Source: Ryuthela nishihirai | Lineage: Eukaryota > Arthropoda > Arachnida > Araneae > Heptathelidae | Reading direction: 5' to 3' | Assembly (NCBI GenBank): GCA_038380435.1 | Contig: JAWZYU010000676.1 | Span: 23,586 to 87,585, forward strand | DNA: 64,000 nucleotides | Shown here: positions 20,137 through 32,318 of the stretch, piece after piece | Layout of the letters: each line of letters opens with the position of its first letter | Numbering within the stretch: position 1 is the first letter of the stretch | Notes under the pieces: model-generated | What the model saw: the letters and a program-made list of their open reading frames with translations, nothing else | What the model was told of the DNA's origin: nothing | Database searches by the model: none | Program-made: the position numbers and the translations under genes

Positions 20137-21236
20137 AGCGTGTGAATTTACTTTTTAAGTGTTCTGACCTCCTCCTCCTCCAACCCTTCGAACAAAATAA
20201 CAGGGAGGTGTTTTGTGAATTGGGTTTCGATGCCGTGTGAAAATAATTTAATGTTTGGTGTATTCCCCCGCTCTAAGGGGAAGTGGTTATGTGGTTAGGG
20301 TGTAGGTGTCGCGTGAAATTTTTTCGGTGTACTCTCCCCCCTAACAGGGAGGGGTTATATGGCTTGGTTTTAGGTAGCGTGTGAAAATTTTTTTGTGTAT
20401 TCCCCCCCCTCTAAGAGGAAGGGGTTATGTTGGTTGGGTGTAGGTATCGTGTGAAATTTTTTCGTTGAACTCTCCCCCCCCTAACAGGAAGGGGCTCATG
20501 TCGGTTGGTTGTAGGTAGCTTGTGAAAATTTTTTGGTGTAATCACACCGTCCAATAGGAAGGGGTTATTTGGTTTGGGTGTAGGTATCCTGTGAAAATTT
20601 TTCGGTGTACTCTCCCCCCCATAAGAGGAAGGGGTTATGTTGGTTGGTTGTAGGTAGCGTGTGAAATTTTTTTGGTGTATTCCCACCGTCCAAAAGGAAG
20701 GGGTTATGTGGATTAGGTGTAGGTATCGTGTGAAATTTTTTCGGTGTACTCTCCCCCCCATAAGAGGAAGGGGTTATGTTGGTTGGTTGTAGGTAGCGTG
20801 TGAAATTTTTTTGGTGTATTCCCACCGTCCAAAAGGAAGGGGTTATGTGGATTAGGTGTAGGTATCGTGTGAAATTTTTTCGGTGTACTCTCCCCCCCCC
20901 ATAAGAGGAAGGGGTTATGTTGGTTGGTTGTAGGTAGCGTGTGAAATTTTTTTGGTGTATTCCCACCGTCCAAAAGGAAGGGGTTATGTGGATTAGGTGT
21001 AGGTATCGTGTGAAATTTTTTCGGTGTACTCTCCCCCCCCCCCCCTTCCATAAGAGGAAGGGGCTATGTGGGTTGGTTGTAGGTAGCGTGTGAAAATTTT
21101 TTGGTGTATTCCCACCGTCCAATAGGAAGGGGTTGTGTGGGTTGGATGTAGGTATCGTGTGAAAATTTTTCAGTGTATCCCCCCCTCCTCTAAGAGGAAG
21201 GGGTTATGTGGGTTGGGTGTCAAGGACCTGTGAATT
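20137..21236. repeat. Minisatellite of unit 4
   Basis: Two private substitutions (20465, 20544) and a C9 in place of C8 shift which spurious frames stay open, showing that those frames are not under coding constraint. Long C tract of 13. Confidence 0.9.
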
Positions 21237-21700
21237 ATTTTCTTTTTCTTTTGTACCTTATTATGAAGTGTCGGGTGACTCTCAACTTCCCTTCACACTT
21301 TATCCAGGCTTAGGACTGGCAGCGCATTGCGCTGGCGTGTTTAAAAGTTGTCTGTCTCTCTGGTGGACTTGGTATCATAGCACAATGTGCAGAGTTTTAC
21401 AACGACATAGAAAAAAGAATACAATGCACAGCAAAAGTGACATACAAACAATACAAACATACAGGAAACAGCGAGAGTGTCTTCTCTTTGCTTTTAAGAA
21501 ATTTTTTATATTTTTTTTTTTTATTTTTGAACATTTAAATTTTTATTTTTTTTTATTTTTGAACATTTAAATATTTTTTTTTTTGGTTTTTTGATTTTCA
21601 CTTAATTCTTTTTTCAGTTTTTCCTGTTTAGGATGCCAAACCCTTCCCGGACATGGCAGTCAGTCCCGGAAGGGGAGGCCGCTTCCCGATAGCTGCGACA

Positions 21701-23092
21701 TCACACTGCGGTGGTGAAGACGTCGAGCCGTTCCTTGAGCGACGCTGCCGCCCGACCCCTCCTCTGGATCAAGACAGCAGAGACGTGCAAGGCGACGCCG
21801 AAGGCCGTGGCCACACACATCTTCGATCCCATGAAGAGCAGGACTGCGCGGTCGCCACCGGTGGACCGGAGCAGTCCTGCCACGGGAGGGTAGATGAGGT
21901 TGGCCACTCCCTGGAAGAGCCGCACCAGGGTGAAGGTGCCGTTCATGTTGTCGACTCCGTGATTCGAGCTAAGCAGGAGGGGGATCAGGATGGTCCACAC
22001 TCCGGTTCCCACTCCTGCGGCGACGGAGGCAACAACAAGCTGCCAGTACTCGCGGCAGAAAGGCAGTGAGATGACGGCTGCAGCCGAGACGGAGACGGCC
22101 GCGATGTATTCGGCCGTCCTCGGCAGGGGAGAGCGGCTGGCGAGAAGACCATACGAGAGGCGCACGACCAGGTCGCCGGCAGCAGAGTAGGCGAGAAGCA
22201 GCATGGCACTGCTCTTCTCGATCCCCAGCGACTTGGCGTGCTGGGGAATGTAGTGCAGGAAGTGAGGGTTGCCCATACCCATCGCGAAGATGGAAGCGCT
22301 CGTGAGGAGGAACAGGCCGTCCGTGAGGAAACGGAGGGACAGCCTCTCGGCGACCACCTTCGCGCAGGATCTGGGTGCCAGCTCTCCAGCTTCCGCGGGG
22401 GTCACGACGACGGCATCGTTGCTGCCGCCGGCGGGCACCTCGCGGAAGCGGCTCTCGGGCCGAACGAAGAGCAGGCCGCAGACTGCGATGAGCGTGAAGC
22501 AGCCGGCCAGCACGAGGAACGTGTAGTGCAGGCCGACCGCCAGCAGCAGCTCGTTGATCGCAGTGGGCAGGGCCATGGCCCCGAAGCAGCCTCCCGACAG
22601 GGCGACGGCCATCGCTGCCGGCCTCCGTGTCGTGAAGTACTTTCCAGTGCACACTATGCCGGTGGTGATGGCAAAGGATGCACCGACCCCCATGAGGCCT
22701 CCAATGGTACCTATGAGGAAGGAACCGGAGGTGGCCAGGTAGCTGAGGGCAAGGCCAGCGCTGCACAGCAATCCGCCCAGACACACGAGCGGCCTGTATC
22801 CGAAGGTAGACATGAGGATCCCTGTCACCGGTGAGAAGACCAGCGATAGGGTTCCTAGCAGCCCCGGGATCCAGGCCGCCTGGGACGGAGATGTATCAGG
22901 AAACTCCAGGAAGATCGCCACCTTCAGAGCGCTGAAGGACTTGACGAATCCTGAAAGGAGAAAGGTTATGAGAAAGCAGCCACCAGCGACGGCCCACCCG
23001 TATCCTCCATCGGGTGGAACCATCTTGGTGGCTGTGGTGGCGTTGGCACGCTCTTCCTCTACTCCCTTCGTCGCTGCAACTGGAACGGACAT
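21701..23092 (-). CDS. Monocarboxylate transporter (SLC16/MCT family), copy 5
   Basis: 463 residues with the common protein sequence; intact start, stop, acceptor and upstream in-frame TGA. Confidence 0.94.
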   Translation of the reverse strand: MSVPVAATKGVEEERANATTATKMVPPDGGYGWAVAGGCFLITFLLSGFVKSFSALKVAIFLEFPDTSPSQAAWIPGLLGTLSLVFSPVTGILMSTFGYRPLVCLGGLLCSAGLALSYLATSGSFLIGTIGGLMGVGASFAITTGIVCTGKYFTTRRPAAMAVALSGGCFGAMALPTAINELLLAVGLHYTFLVLAGCFTLIAVCGLLFVRPESRFREVPAGGSNDAVVVTPAEAGELAPRSCAKVVAERLSLRFLTDGLFLLTSASIFAMGMGNPHFLHYIPQHAKSLGIEKSSAMLLLAYSAAGDLVVRLSYGLLASRSPLPRTAEYIAAVSVSAAAVISLPFCREYWQLVVASVAAGVGTGVWTILIPLLLSSNHGVDNMNGTFTLVRLFQGVANLIYPPVAGLLRSTGGDRAVLLFMGSKMCVATAFGVALHVSAVLIQRRGRAAASLKERLDVFTTAV

Positions 23093-24407
23093 GGTGGAAT
23101 CCGGCTCAGGTCACTGCAAAAGAAGGAGAAAAAAAATTAATAATTAGAATTGGTAGAGCTAATATAAATCAGTAGTGCGTCGACTAAAGACCACTACAGA
23201 CTATGCTGAAGAATACTGAACCAAAGAGTAAGCGAAAAGGTTACTATGAGGTAAAGTCGGGAGCTGGAAAACGCACGTCTGTAGCTGTCAGTGGTCGCAG
23301 AGCAAAGGGACGGGCGTTGCACTCAGTGGCACGAGTTGTAAAACCCGTTGGCGTCAGGGGGAAAACCCAGGGGATTAGTAAAACCCGTTGGCGTCAGGGA
23401 GAAAACCCAGGGGTTTACCTACTACCGGTCGTACAAGGTTCGGGTTTCGCGCTGCCATCTATGTGCAAGCATGGGAACTAATTTTTCTTCACCTATCCCC
23501 ATTTTTTTCCCTTGCTCCACCGAGTGGTACATATGTATATGTATATATATTTTTTTATTTCATTTTTTCCAGCGTGACGTCACCTGCAAACGAGACAGTG
23601 CTATATATGCGAGAAGAATATGGGGCAAGTAGAGTATACAAAAGTTTATTAAAGTTTATAAGATAATGATAGGAAATTTTAAAGTAATTTTCCTAATAAA
23701 ATAAACAACCAGTACCAAATGTTTCTAAAATAATTCAATACCAGATGTTTACCGATCGTCACGTAAACTACTCACGTGTTGACAATTCGATTTCGTTACC
23801 ATCGTTGAAAGGTTAATAATAGACATTTTTTCTTGAAATTTCCGTCATATCTATCTATTCTACCAACGCATGGAACTCTAGAAGAGTTTATCAAATGTTG
23901 TTTTTGATCTAAATTGGGACTGATTTTGCTGTAGGAATCGTTTCGTCTGGCATAAACGTTAGAAAGGATCCAAATTAATATATTTTTGCCTTAACGAATA
24001 ATGGAGAAAAAAATGTCGTTTATTTAAATAAAATATCTCAGCTATTTTTGCCTAAATGAAACGGAAAATTTTCTTCTTATTAAATTCTTTCATTTGCTAC
24101 AGTAAATAAGCCATTCTAGAGTAAATAAGCTATTATATTAAGCTTATTTTGCTAGAGTAAATAAGCTTTCATTTGCTAGAGTAATTTCTAACCGCTTGGG
24201 TGAAGTTACCTTTACGTTTTGCCCTGCTATGCTTGTTTGGGAAAAGCTTTTCTGAATATCCTTTAATTACTCTATATGATTTCGCAAACGTATATCAGTT
24301 TATAAGGGGAGATCGTATTTTGAAGTTTTCCGATTTATTGGTATATATAGTGTGAGGTAATTCTGTCGGAATAATTTTTCACTGCATAAGAAACTAACGG
24401 CTACTCA

Positions 24408-24526
24408 CCACACTTCCCTTAATTGTCCGGATGATTTTAGAGAGGTATAAAAGTGTAAAACTGAAAAATGAATCTAACACGGAAAAATCTAAATCTGACA
24501 ACAAAGGACAACCTATATATGACGTA
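24408..24526 (-). promoter_or_regulatory. Predicted promoter, leader exon and donor of MCT copy 5
   Basis: Same motif set, unchanged. Confidence 0.43.
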
Positions 24527-25446
24527 GCAACGGTCTGCCCTACGCAACAGTACTCTCTGAAGGCTTTCATATCGTATATTATTTTCGCTGCGCAACAATT
24601 GGAATTCGAAAAAAACAATTGTTGTTCCTCAATTGTTATCGGTTGGCTTCGAAAAACGATGCTATGGATTCGTGGTTGTTTTACTCGGCCTTTGATCAAA
24701 CGGAGACTTCGATTCCCTTTCCTTCCTGTCGACGGAGAATTTCAGAGCAAGTGTGTTATGCGATCCCTTTTTTTTTTGTCACACTATCGTTTTATTTCTT
24801 TTAGTTCTTCTGCAGGAGAGGGTCTATGGGTTGTGCGATCCATTTAGAGGTTCGATCGTGCCCATACCTCTGCTTTCCACAGACGTGAGTTATATGCTGT
24901 TTCTCCTAGTGTAGAGTGATTCACTGGATTTTTTTTTTTTAAAGGTTTTCTAGGTTTTTCTTAGGAATTGGCATTATTCCTGGGATTTTATTTGCTCACT
25001 TGTTCCTACCGCTTGGGTCGTGTCGGTCTTTCTTACTTCTGAGCAGCACTTTTTTTGCACACAATGGGCTAAAGGTCCAGGTCCCATAGACCACGAAGGC
25101 TCAGAGGAGGTTGGGGGGTACCCACTGGATCACCCAGTGGGGGGACAAGATGGTAGACTCCCCTCAAGGCCATCCAGCGTGTTCTTTAACGTGCACAGGA
25201 TATGGCCCTCCCGCACACGGAGCCACGGCCTAATGTCCCATCCGACGGACGGCGGTCATTCCAATACCATCGGTGTCCTCTACTGACCGCGGGTAGGGCG
25301 GAGATTAATGTAAACGCAGGAAGAGACTTATGGGTGGACATCCGACGGACGGCGGTCATTCCAATACCATCGGTGTCCTCTACTGACCGCGGGTAGGGCG
25401 GAGATTAATGTAAACGCAGGAAGAGACTTATGGGTGGAGGGTCACC

Positions 25447-26544
25447 AGCGTGTGAATTTACTTTTTAAGTGTTCTGACCTCCTCCTCCTCCAACCCTTCG
25501 AACAAAATAACAGGGAGGTGTTTTGTGAATTGGGTTTCGATGCCGTGTGAAAATAATTTAATGTTTGGTGTATTCCCCCGCTCTAAGGGGAAGTGGTTAT
25601 GTGGTTAGGGTGTAGGTGTCGCGTGAAATTTTTTCGGTGTACTCTCCCCCCTAACAGGGAGGGGTTATATGGCTTGGTTTTAGGTAGCGTGTGAAAATTT
25701 TTTTGTGTATTCCCCCCCCTCTAAGAGGAAGGGGTTATGTTGGTTGGGTGTAGGTATCGTGTGAAATTTTTTCGGTGAACTCTCCCCCCCCTAACAGGAA
25801 GGGGCTCATGTCGGTTGGTTGTAGGTAGCTTGTGAAAATTTTTTGGTGTAATCCCACCGTCCAATAGGAAGGGGTTATTTGGTTTGGGTGTAGGTATCCT
25901 GTGAAAATTTTTCGGTGTACTCTCCCCCCCATAAGAGGAAGGGGTTATGTTGGTTGGTTGTAGGTAGCGTGTGAAATTTTTTTGGTGTATTCCCACCGTC
26001 CAAAAGGAAGGGGTTATGTGGATTAGGTGTAGGTATCGTGTGAAATTTTTTCGGTGTACTCTCCCCCCCATAAGAGGAAGGGGTTATGTTGGTTGGTTGT
26101 AGGTAGCGTGTGAAATTTTTTTGGTGTATTCCCACCGTCCAAAAGGAAGGGGTTATGTGGATTAGGTGTAGGTATCGTGTGAAATTTTTTCGGTGTACTC
26201 TCCCCCCCCATAAGAGGAAGGGGTTATGTTGGTTGGTTGTAGGTAGCGTGTGAAATTTTTTTGGTGTATTCCCACCGTCCAAAAGGAAGGGGTTATGTGG
26301 ATTAGGTGTAGGTATCGTGTGAAATTTTTTCGGTGTACTCTCCCCCCCCCCCCTTCCATAAGAGGAAGGGGCTATGTGGGTTGGTTGTAGGTAGCGTGTG
26401 AAAATTTTTTGGTGTATTCCCACCGTCCAATAGGAAGGGGTTGTGTGGGTTGGATGTAGGTATCGTGTGAAAATTTTTCAGTGTATCCCCCCCTCCTCTA
26501 AGAGGAAGGGGTTATGTGGGTTGGGTGTCAAGGACCTGTGAATT
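25447..26544. repeat. Minisatellite of unit 5
   Basis: Same monomer order; long C tract of 12. Confidence 0.9.
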
Positions 26545-27008
26545 ATTTTCTTTTTCTTTTGTACCTTATTATGAAGTGTCGGGTGACTCTCAACTTCCCT
26601 TCACACTTTATCCAGGCTTAGGACTGGCAGCGCATTGCGCTGGCGTGTTTAAAAGTTGTCTGTCTCTCTGGTGGACTTGGTATCATAGCACAATGTGCAG
26701 AGTTTTACAACGACATAGAAAAAAGAATACAATGCACAGCAAAAGTGACATACAAACAATACAAACATACAGGAAACAGCGAGAGTGTCTTCTCTTTGCT
26801 TTTAAGAAATTTTTTATATTTTTTTTTTTTATTTTTGAACATTTAAATTTTTATTTTTTTTTATTTTTGAACATTTAAATATTTTTTTTTTTGGTTTTTT
26901 GATTTTCACTTAATTCTTTTTTCAGTTTTTCCTGTTTAGGATGCCAAACCCTTCCCGGACATGGCAGTCAGTCCCGGAAGGGGAGGCCGCTTCCCGATAG
27001 CTGCGACA

Positions 27009-28400
27009 TCACACTGCGGTGGTGAAGACGTCGAGCCGTTCCTTGAGCGACGCTGCCGCCCGACCCCTCCTCTGGATCAAGACAGCAGAGACGTGCAAGG
27101 CGACGCCGAAGGCCGTGGCCACACACATCTTCGATCCCATGAAGAGCAGGACTGCGCGGTCGCCACCGGTGGACCGGAGCAGTCCTGCCACGGGAGGGTA
27201 GATGAGGTTGGCCACTCCCTGGAAGAGCCGCACCAGGGTGAAGGTGCCGTTCATGTTGTCGACTCCGTGATTCGAGCTAAGCAGGAGGGGGATCAGGATG
27301 GTCCACACTCCGGTTCCCACTCCTGCGGCGACGGAGGCAACAACAAGCTGCCAGTACTCGCGGCAGAAAGGCAGTGAGATGACGGCTGCAGCCGAGACGG
27401 AGACGGCCGCGATGTATTCGGCCGTCCTCGGCAGGGGAGAGCGGCTGGCGAGAAGACCATACGAGAGGCGCACGACCAGGTCGCCGGCAGCAGAGTAGGC
27501 GAGAAGCAGCATGGCACTGCTCTTCTCGATCCCCAGCGACTTGGCGTGCTGGGGAATGTAGTGCAGGAAGTGAGGGTTGCCCATACCCATCGCGAAGATG
27601 GAAGCGCTCGTGAGGAGGAACAGGCCGTCCGTGAGGAAACGGAGGGACAGCCTCTCGGCGACCACCTTCGCGCAGGATCTGGGTGCCAGCTCTCCAGCTT
27701 CCGCGGGGGTCACGACGACGGCATCGTTGCTGCCGCCGGCGGGCACCTCGCGGAAGCGGCTCTCGGGCCGAACGAAGAGCAGGCCGCAGACTGCGATGAG
27801 CGTGAAGCAGCCGGCCAGCACGAGGAACGTGTAGTGCAGGCCGACCGCCAGCAGCAGCTCGTTGATCGCAGTGGGCAGGGCCATGGCCCCGAAGCAGCCT
27901 CCCGACAGGGCGACGGCCATCGCTGCCGGCCTCCGTGTCGTGAAGTACTTTCCAGTGCACACTATGCCGGTGGTGATGGCAAAGGATGCACCGACCCCCA
28001 TGAGGCCTCCAATGGTACCTATGAGGAAGGAACCGGAGGTGGCCAGGTAGCTGAGGGCAAGGCCAGCGCTGCACAGCAATCCGCCCAGACACACGAGCGG
28101 CCTGTATCCGAAGGTAGACATGAGGATCCCTGTCACCGGTGAGAAGACCAGCGATAGGGTTCCTAGCAGCCCCGGGATCCAGGCCGCCTGGGACGGAGAT
28201 GTATCAGGAAACTCCAGGAAGATCGCCACCTTCAGAGCGCTGAAGGACTTGACGAATCCTGAAAGGAGAAAGGTTATGAGAAAGCAGCCACCAGCGACGG
28301 CCCACCCGTATCCTCCATCGGGTGGAACCATCTTGGTGGCTGTGGTGGCGTTGGCACGCTCTTCCTCTACTCCCTTCGTCGCTGCAACTGGAACGGACAT
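27009..28400 (-). CDS. Monocarboxylate transporter (SLC16/MCT family), copy 6
   Basis: 463 residues with the common protein sequence; intact. Confidence 0.94.
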   Translation of the reverse strand: MSVPVAATKGVEEERANATTATKMVPPDGGYGWAVAGGCFLITFLLSGFVKSFSALKVAIFLEFPDTSPSQAAWIPGLLGTLSLVFSPVTGILMSTFGYRPLVCLGGLLCSAGLALSYLATSGSFLIGTIGGLMGVGASFAITTGIVCTGKYFTTRRPAAMAVALSGGCFGAMALPTAINELLLAVGLHYTFLVLAGCFTLIAVCGLLFVRPESRFREVPAGGSNDAVVVTPAEAGELAPRSCAKVVAERLSLRFLTDGLFLLTSASIFAMGMGNPHFLHYIPQHAKSLGIEKSSAMLLLAYSAAGDLVVRLSYGLLASRSPLPRTAEYIAAVSVSAAAVISLPFCREYWQLVVASVAAGVGTGVWTILIPLLLSSNHGVDNMNGTFTLVRLFQGVANLIYPPVAGLLRSTGGDRAVLLFMGSKMCVATAFGVALHVSAVLIQRRGRAAASLKERLDVFTTAV

Positions 28401-29715
28401 GGTGGAATCCGGCTCAGGTCACTGCAAAAGAAGGAGAAAAAAAATTAATAATTAGAATTGGTAGAGCTAATATAAATCAGTAGTGCGTCGACTAAAGACC
28501 ACTACAGACTATGCTGAAGAATACTGAACCAAAGAGTAAGCGAAAAGGTTACTATGAGGTAAAGTCGGGAGCTGGAAAACGCACGTCTGTAGCTGTCAGT
28601 GGTCGCAGAGCAAAGGGACGGGCGTTGCACTCAGTGGCACGAGTTGTAAAACCCGTTGGCGTCAGGGGGAAAACCCAGGGGATTAGTAAAACCCGTTGGC
28701 GTCAGGGAGAAAACCCAGGGGTTTACCTACTACCGGTCGTACAAGGTTCGGGTTTCGCGCTGCCATCTATGTGCAAGCATGGGAACTAATTTTTCTTCAC
28801 CTATCCCCATTTTTTTCCCTTGCTCCACCGAGTGGTACATATGTATATGTATATATATTTTTTTATTTCATTTTTTCCAGCGTGACGTCACCTGCAAACG
28901 AGACAGTGCTATATATGCGAGAAGAATATGGGGCAAGTAGAGTATACAAAAGTTTATTAAAGTTTATAAGATAATGATAGGAAATTTTAAAGTAATTTTC
29001 CTAATAAAATAAACAACCAGTACCAAATGTTTCTAAAATAATTCAATACCAGATGTTTACCGATCGTCACGTAAACTACTCACGTGTTGACAATTCGATT
29101 TCGTTACCATCGTTGAAAGGTTAATAATAGACATTTTTTCTTGAAATTTCCGTCATATCTATCTATTCTACCAACGCATGGAACTCTAGAAGAGTTTATC
29201 AAATGTTGTTTTTGATCTAAATTGGGACTGATTTTGCTGTAGGAATCGTTTCGTCTGGCATAAACGTTAGAAAGGATCCAAATTAATATATTTTTGCCTT
29301 AACGAATAATGGAGAAAAAAATGTCGTTTATTTAAATAAAATATCTCAGCTATTTTTGCCTAAATGAAACGGAAAATTTTCTTCTTATTAAATTCTTTCA
29401 TTTGCTACAGTAAATAAGCCATTCTAGAGTAAATAAGCTATTATATTAAGCTTATTTTGCTAGAGTAAATAAGCTTTCATTTGCTAGAGTAATTTCTAAC
29501 CGCTTGGGTGAAGTTACCTTTACGTTTTGCCCTGCTATGCTTGTTTGGGAAAAGCTTTTCTGAATATCCTTTAATTACTCTATATGATTTCGCAAACGTA
29601 TATCAGTTTATAAGGGGAGATCGTATTTTGAAGTTTTCCGATTTATTGGTATATATAGTGTGAGGTAATTCTGTCGGAATAATTTTTCACTGCATAAGAA
29701 ACTAACGGCTACTCA

Positions 29716-29834
29716 CCACACTTCCCTTAATTGTCCGGATGATTTTAGAGAGGTATAAAAGTGTAAAACTGAAAAATGAATCTAACACGGAAAAATCTAA
29801 ATCTGACAACAAAGGACAACCTATATATGACGTA
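29716..29834 (-). promoter_or_regulatory. Predicted promoter, leader exon and donor of MCT copy 6
   Basis: Same motif set, unchanged. Confidence 0.43.
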
Positions 29835-30754
29835 GCAACGGTCTGCCCTACGCAACAGTACTCTCTGAAGGCTTTCATATCGTATATTATTTTCGCTGCG
29901 CAACAATTGGAATTCGAAAAAAACAATTGTTGTTCCTCAATTGTTATCGGTTGGCTTCGAAAAACGATGCTATGGATTCGTGGTTGTTTTACTCGGCCTT
30001 TGATCAAACGGAGACTTCGATTCCCTTTCCTTCCTGTCGACGGAGAATTTCAGAGCAAGTGTGTTATGCGATCCCTTTTTTTTTTGTCACACTATCGTTT
30101 TATTTCTTTTAGTTCTTCTGCAGGAGAGGGTCTATGGGTTGTGCGATCCATTTAGAGGTTCGATCGTGCCCATACCTCTGCTTTCCACAGACGTGAGTTA
30201 TATGCTGTTTCTCCTAGTGTAGAGTGATTCACTGGATTTTTTTTTTTTAAAGGTTTTCTAGGTTTTTCTTAGGAATTGGCATTATTCCTGGGATTTTATT
30301 TGCTCACTTGTTCCTACCGCTTGGGTCGTGTCGGTCTTTCTTACTTCTGAGCAGCACTTTTTTTGCACACAATGGGCTAAAGGTCCAGGTCCCATAGACC
30401 ACGAAGGCTCAGAGGAGGTTGGGGGGTACCCACTGGATCACCCAGTGGGGGGACAAGATGGTAGACTCCCCTCAAGGCCATCCAGCGTGTTCTTTAACGT
30501 GCACAGGATATGGCCCTCCCGCACACGGAGCCACGGCCTAATGTCCCATCCGACGGACGGCGGTCATTCCAATACCATCGGTGTCCTCTACTGACCGCGG
30601 GTAGGGCGGAGATTAATGTAAACGCAGGAAGAGACTTATGGGTGGACATCCGACGGACGGCGGTCATTCCAATACCATCGGTGTCCTCTACTGACCGCGG
30701 GTAGGGCGGAGATTAATGTAAACGCAGGAAGAGACTTATGGGTGGAGGGTCACC

Positions 30755-31854
30755 AGCGTGTGAATTTACTTTTTAAGTGTTCTGACCTCCTCCTCCTCCA
30801 ACCCTTCGAACAAAATAACAGGGAGGTGTTTTGTGAATTGGGTTTCGATGCCGTGTGAAAATAATTTAATGTTTGGTGTATTCCCCCGCTCTAAGGGGAA
30901 GTGGTTATGTGGTTAGGGTGTAGGTGTCGCGTGAAATTTTTTCGGTGTACTCTCCCCCCTAACAGGGAGGGGTTATATGGCTTGGTTTTAGGTAGCGTGT
31001 GAAAATTTTTTTGTGTATTCCCCCCCCTCTAAGAGGAAGGGGTTATGTTGGTTGGGTGTAGGTATCGTGTGAAATTTTTTCGGTGAACTCTCCCCCCCCT
31101 AACAGGAAGGGGCTCATGTCGGTTGGTTGTAGGTAGCTTGTGAAAATTTTTTGGTGTAATCCCACCGTCCAATAGGAAGGGGTTATTTGGTTTGGGTGTA
31201 GGTATCCTGTGAAAATTTTTCGGTGTACTCTCCCCCCCATAAGAGGAAGGGGTTATGTTGGTTGGTTGTAGGTAGCGTGTGAAATTTTTTTGGTGTATTC
31301 CCACCGTCCAAAAGGAAGGGGTTATGTGGATTAGGTGTAGGTATCGTGTGAAATTTTTTCGGTGTACTCTCCCCCCCATAAGAGGAAGGGGTTATGTTGG
31401 TTGGTTGTAGGTAGCGTGTGAAATTTTTTTGGTGTATTCCCACCGTCCAAAAGGAAGGGGTTATGTGGATTAGGTGTAGGTATCGTGTGAAATTTTTTCG
31501 GTGTACTCTCCCCCCCCATAAGAGGAAGGGGTTATGTTGGTTGGTTGTAGGTAGCGTGTGAAATTTTTTTGGTGTATTCCCACCGTCCAAAAGGAAGGGG
31601 TTATGTGGATTAGGTGTAGGTATCGTGTGAAATTTTTTCGGTGTACTCTCCCCCCCCCCCCCCTTCCATAAGAGGAAGGGGCTATGTGGGTTGGTTGTAG
31701 GTAGCGTGTGAAAATTTTTTGGTGTATTCCCACCGTCCAATAGGAAGGGGTTGTGTGGGTTGGATGTAGGTATCGTGTGAAAATTTTTCAGTGTATCCCC
31801 CCCTCCTCTAAGAGGAAGGGGTTATGTGGGTTGGGTGTCAAGGACCTGTGAATT
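30755..31854. repeat. Minisatellite of unit 6
   Basis: Same monomer order; long C tract of 14. Confidence 0.9.
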
Positions 31855-32318
31855 ATTTTCTTTTTCTTTTGTACCTTATTATGAAGTGTCGGGTGACTCT
31901 CAACTTCCCTTCACACTTTATCCAGGCTTAGGACTGGCAGCGCATTGCGCTGGCGTGTTTAAAAGTTGTCTGTCTCTCTGGTGGACTTGGTATCATAGCA
32001 CAATGTGCAGAGTTTTACAACGACATAGAAAAAAGAATACAATGCACAGCAAAAGTGACATACAAACAATACAAACATACAGGAAACAGCGAGAGTGTCT
32101 TCTCTTTGCTTTTAAGAAATTTTTTATATTTTTTTTTTTTATTTTTGAACATTTAAATTTTTATTTTTTTTTATTTTTGAACATTTAAATATTTTTTTTT
32201 TTGGTTTTTTGATTTTCACTTAATTCTTTTTTCAGTTTTTCCTGTTTAGGATGCCAAACCCTTCCCGGACATGGCAGTCAGTCCCGGAAGGGGAGGCCGC
32301 TTCCCGATAGCTGCGACA

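Larger units (their letters stand above)
15927..21236. repeat. Tandem array unit 4 (5310 bp)
   Basis: The unit with the most substitutions seen: C to T at 17230 (missense), G to T at 20465 and C to A at 20544 (both in the minisatellite). A minisatellite C8 tract is C9 here (about 20892-20900). Confidence 0.97.
21237..26544. repeat. Tandem array unit 5 (5308 bp)
   Basis: No substitution noticed relative to the common sequence; the long minisatellite C tract is the shortest of all units (C12). Confidence 0.97.
26545..31854. repeat. Tandem array unit 6 (5310 bp)
   Basis: No substitution noticed; long C tract of 14, as in unit 1. Confidence 0.97.
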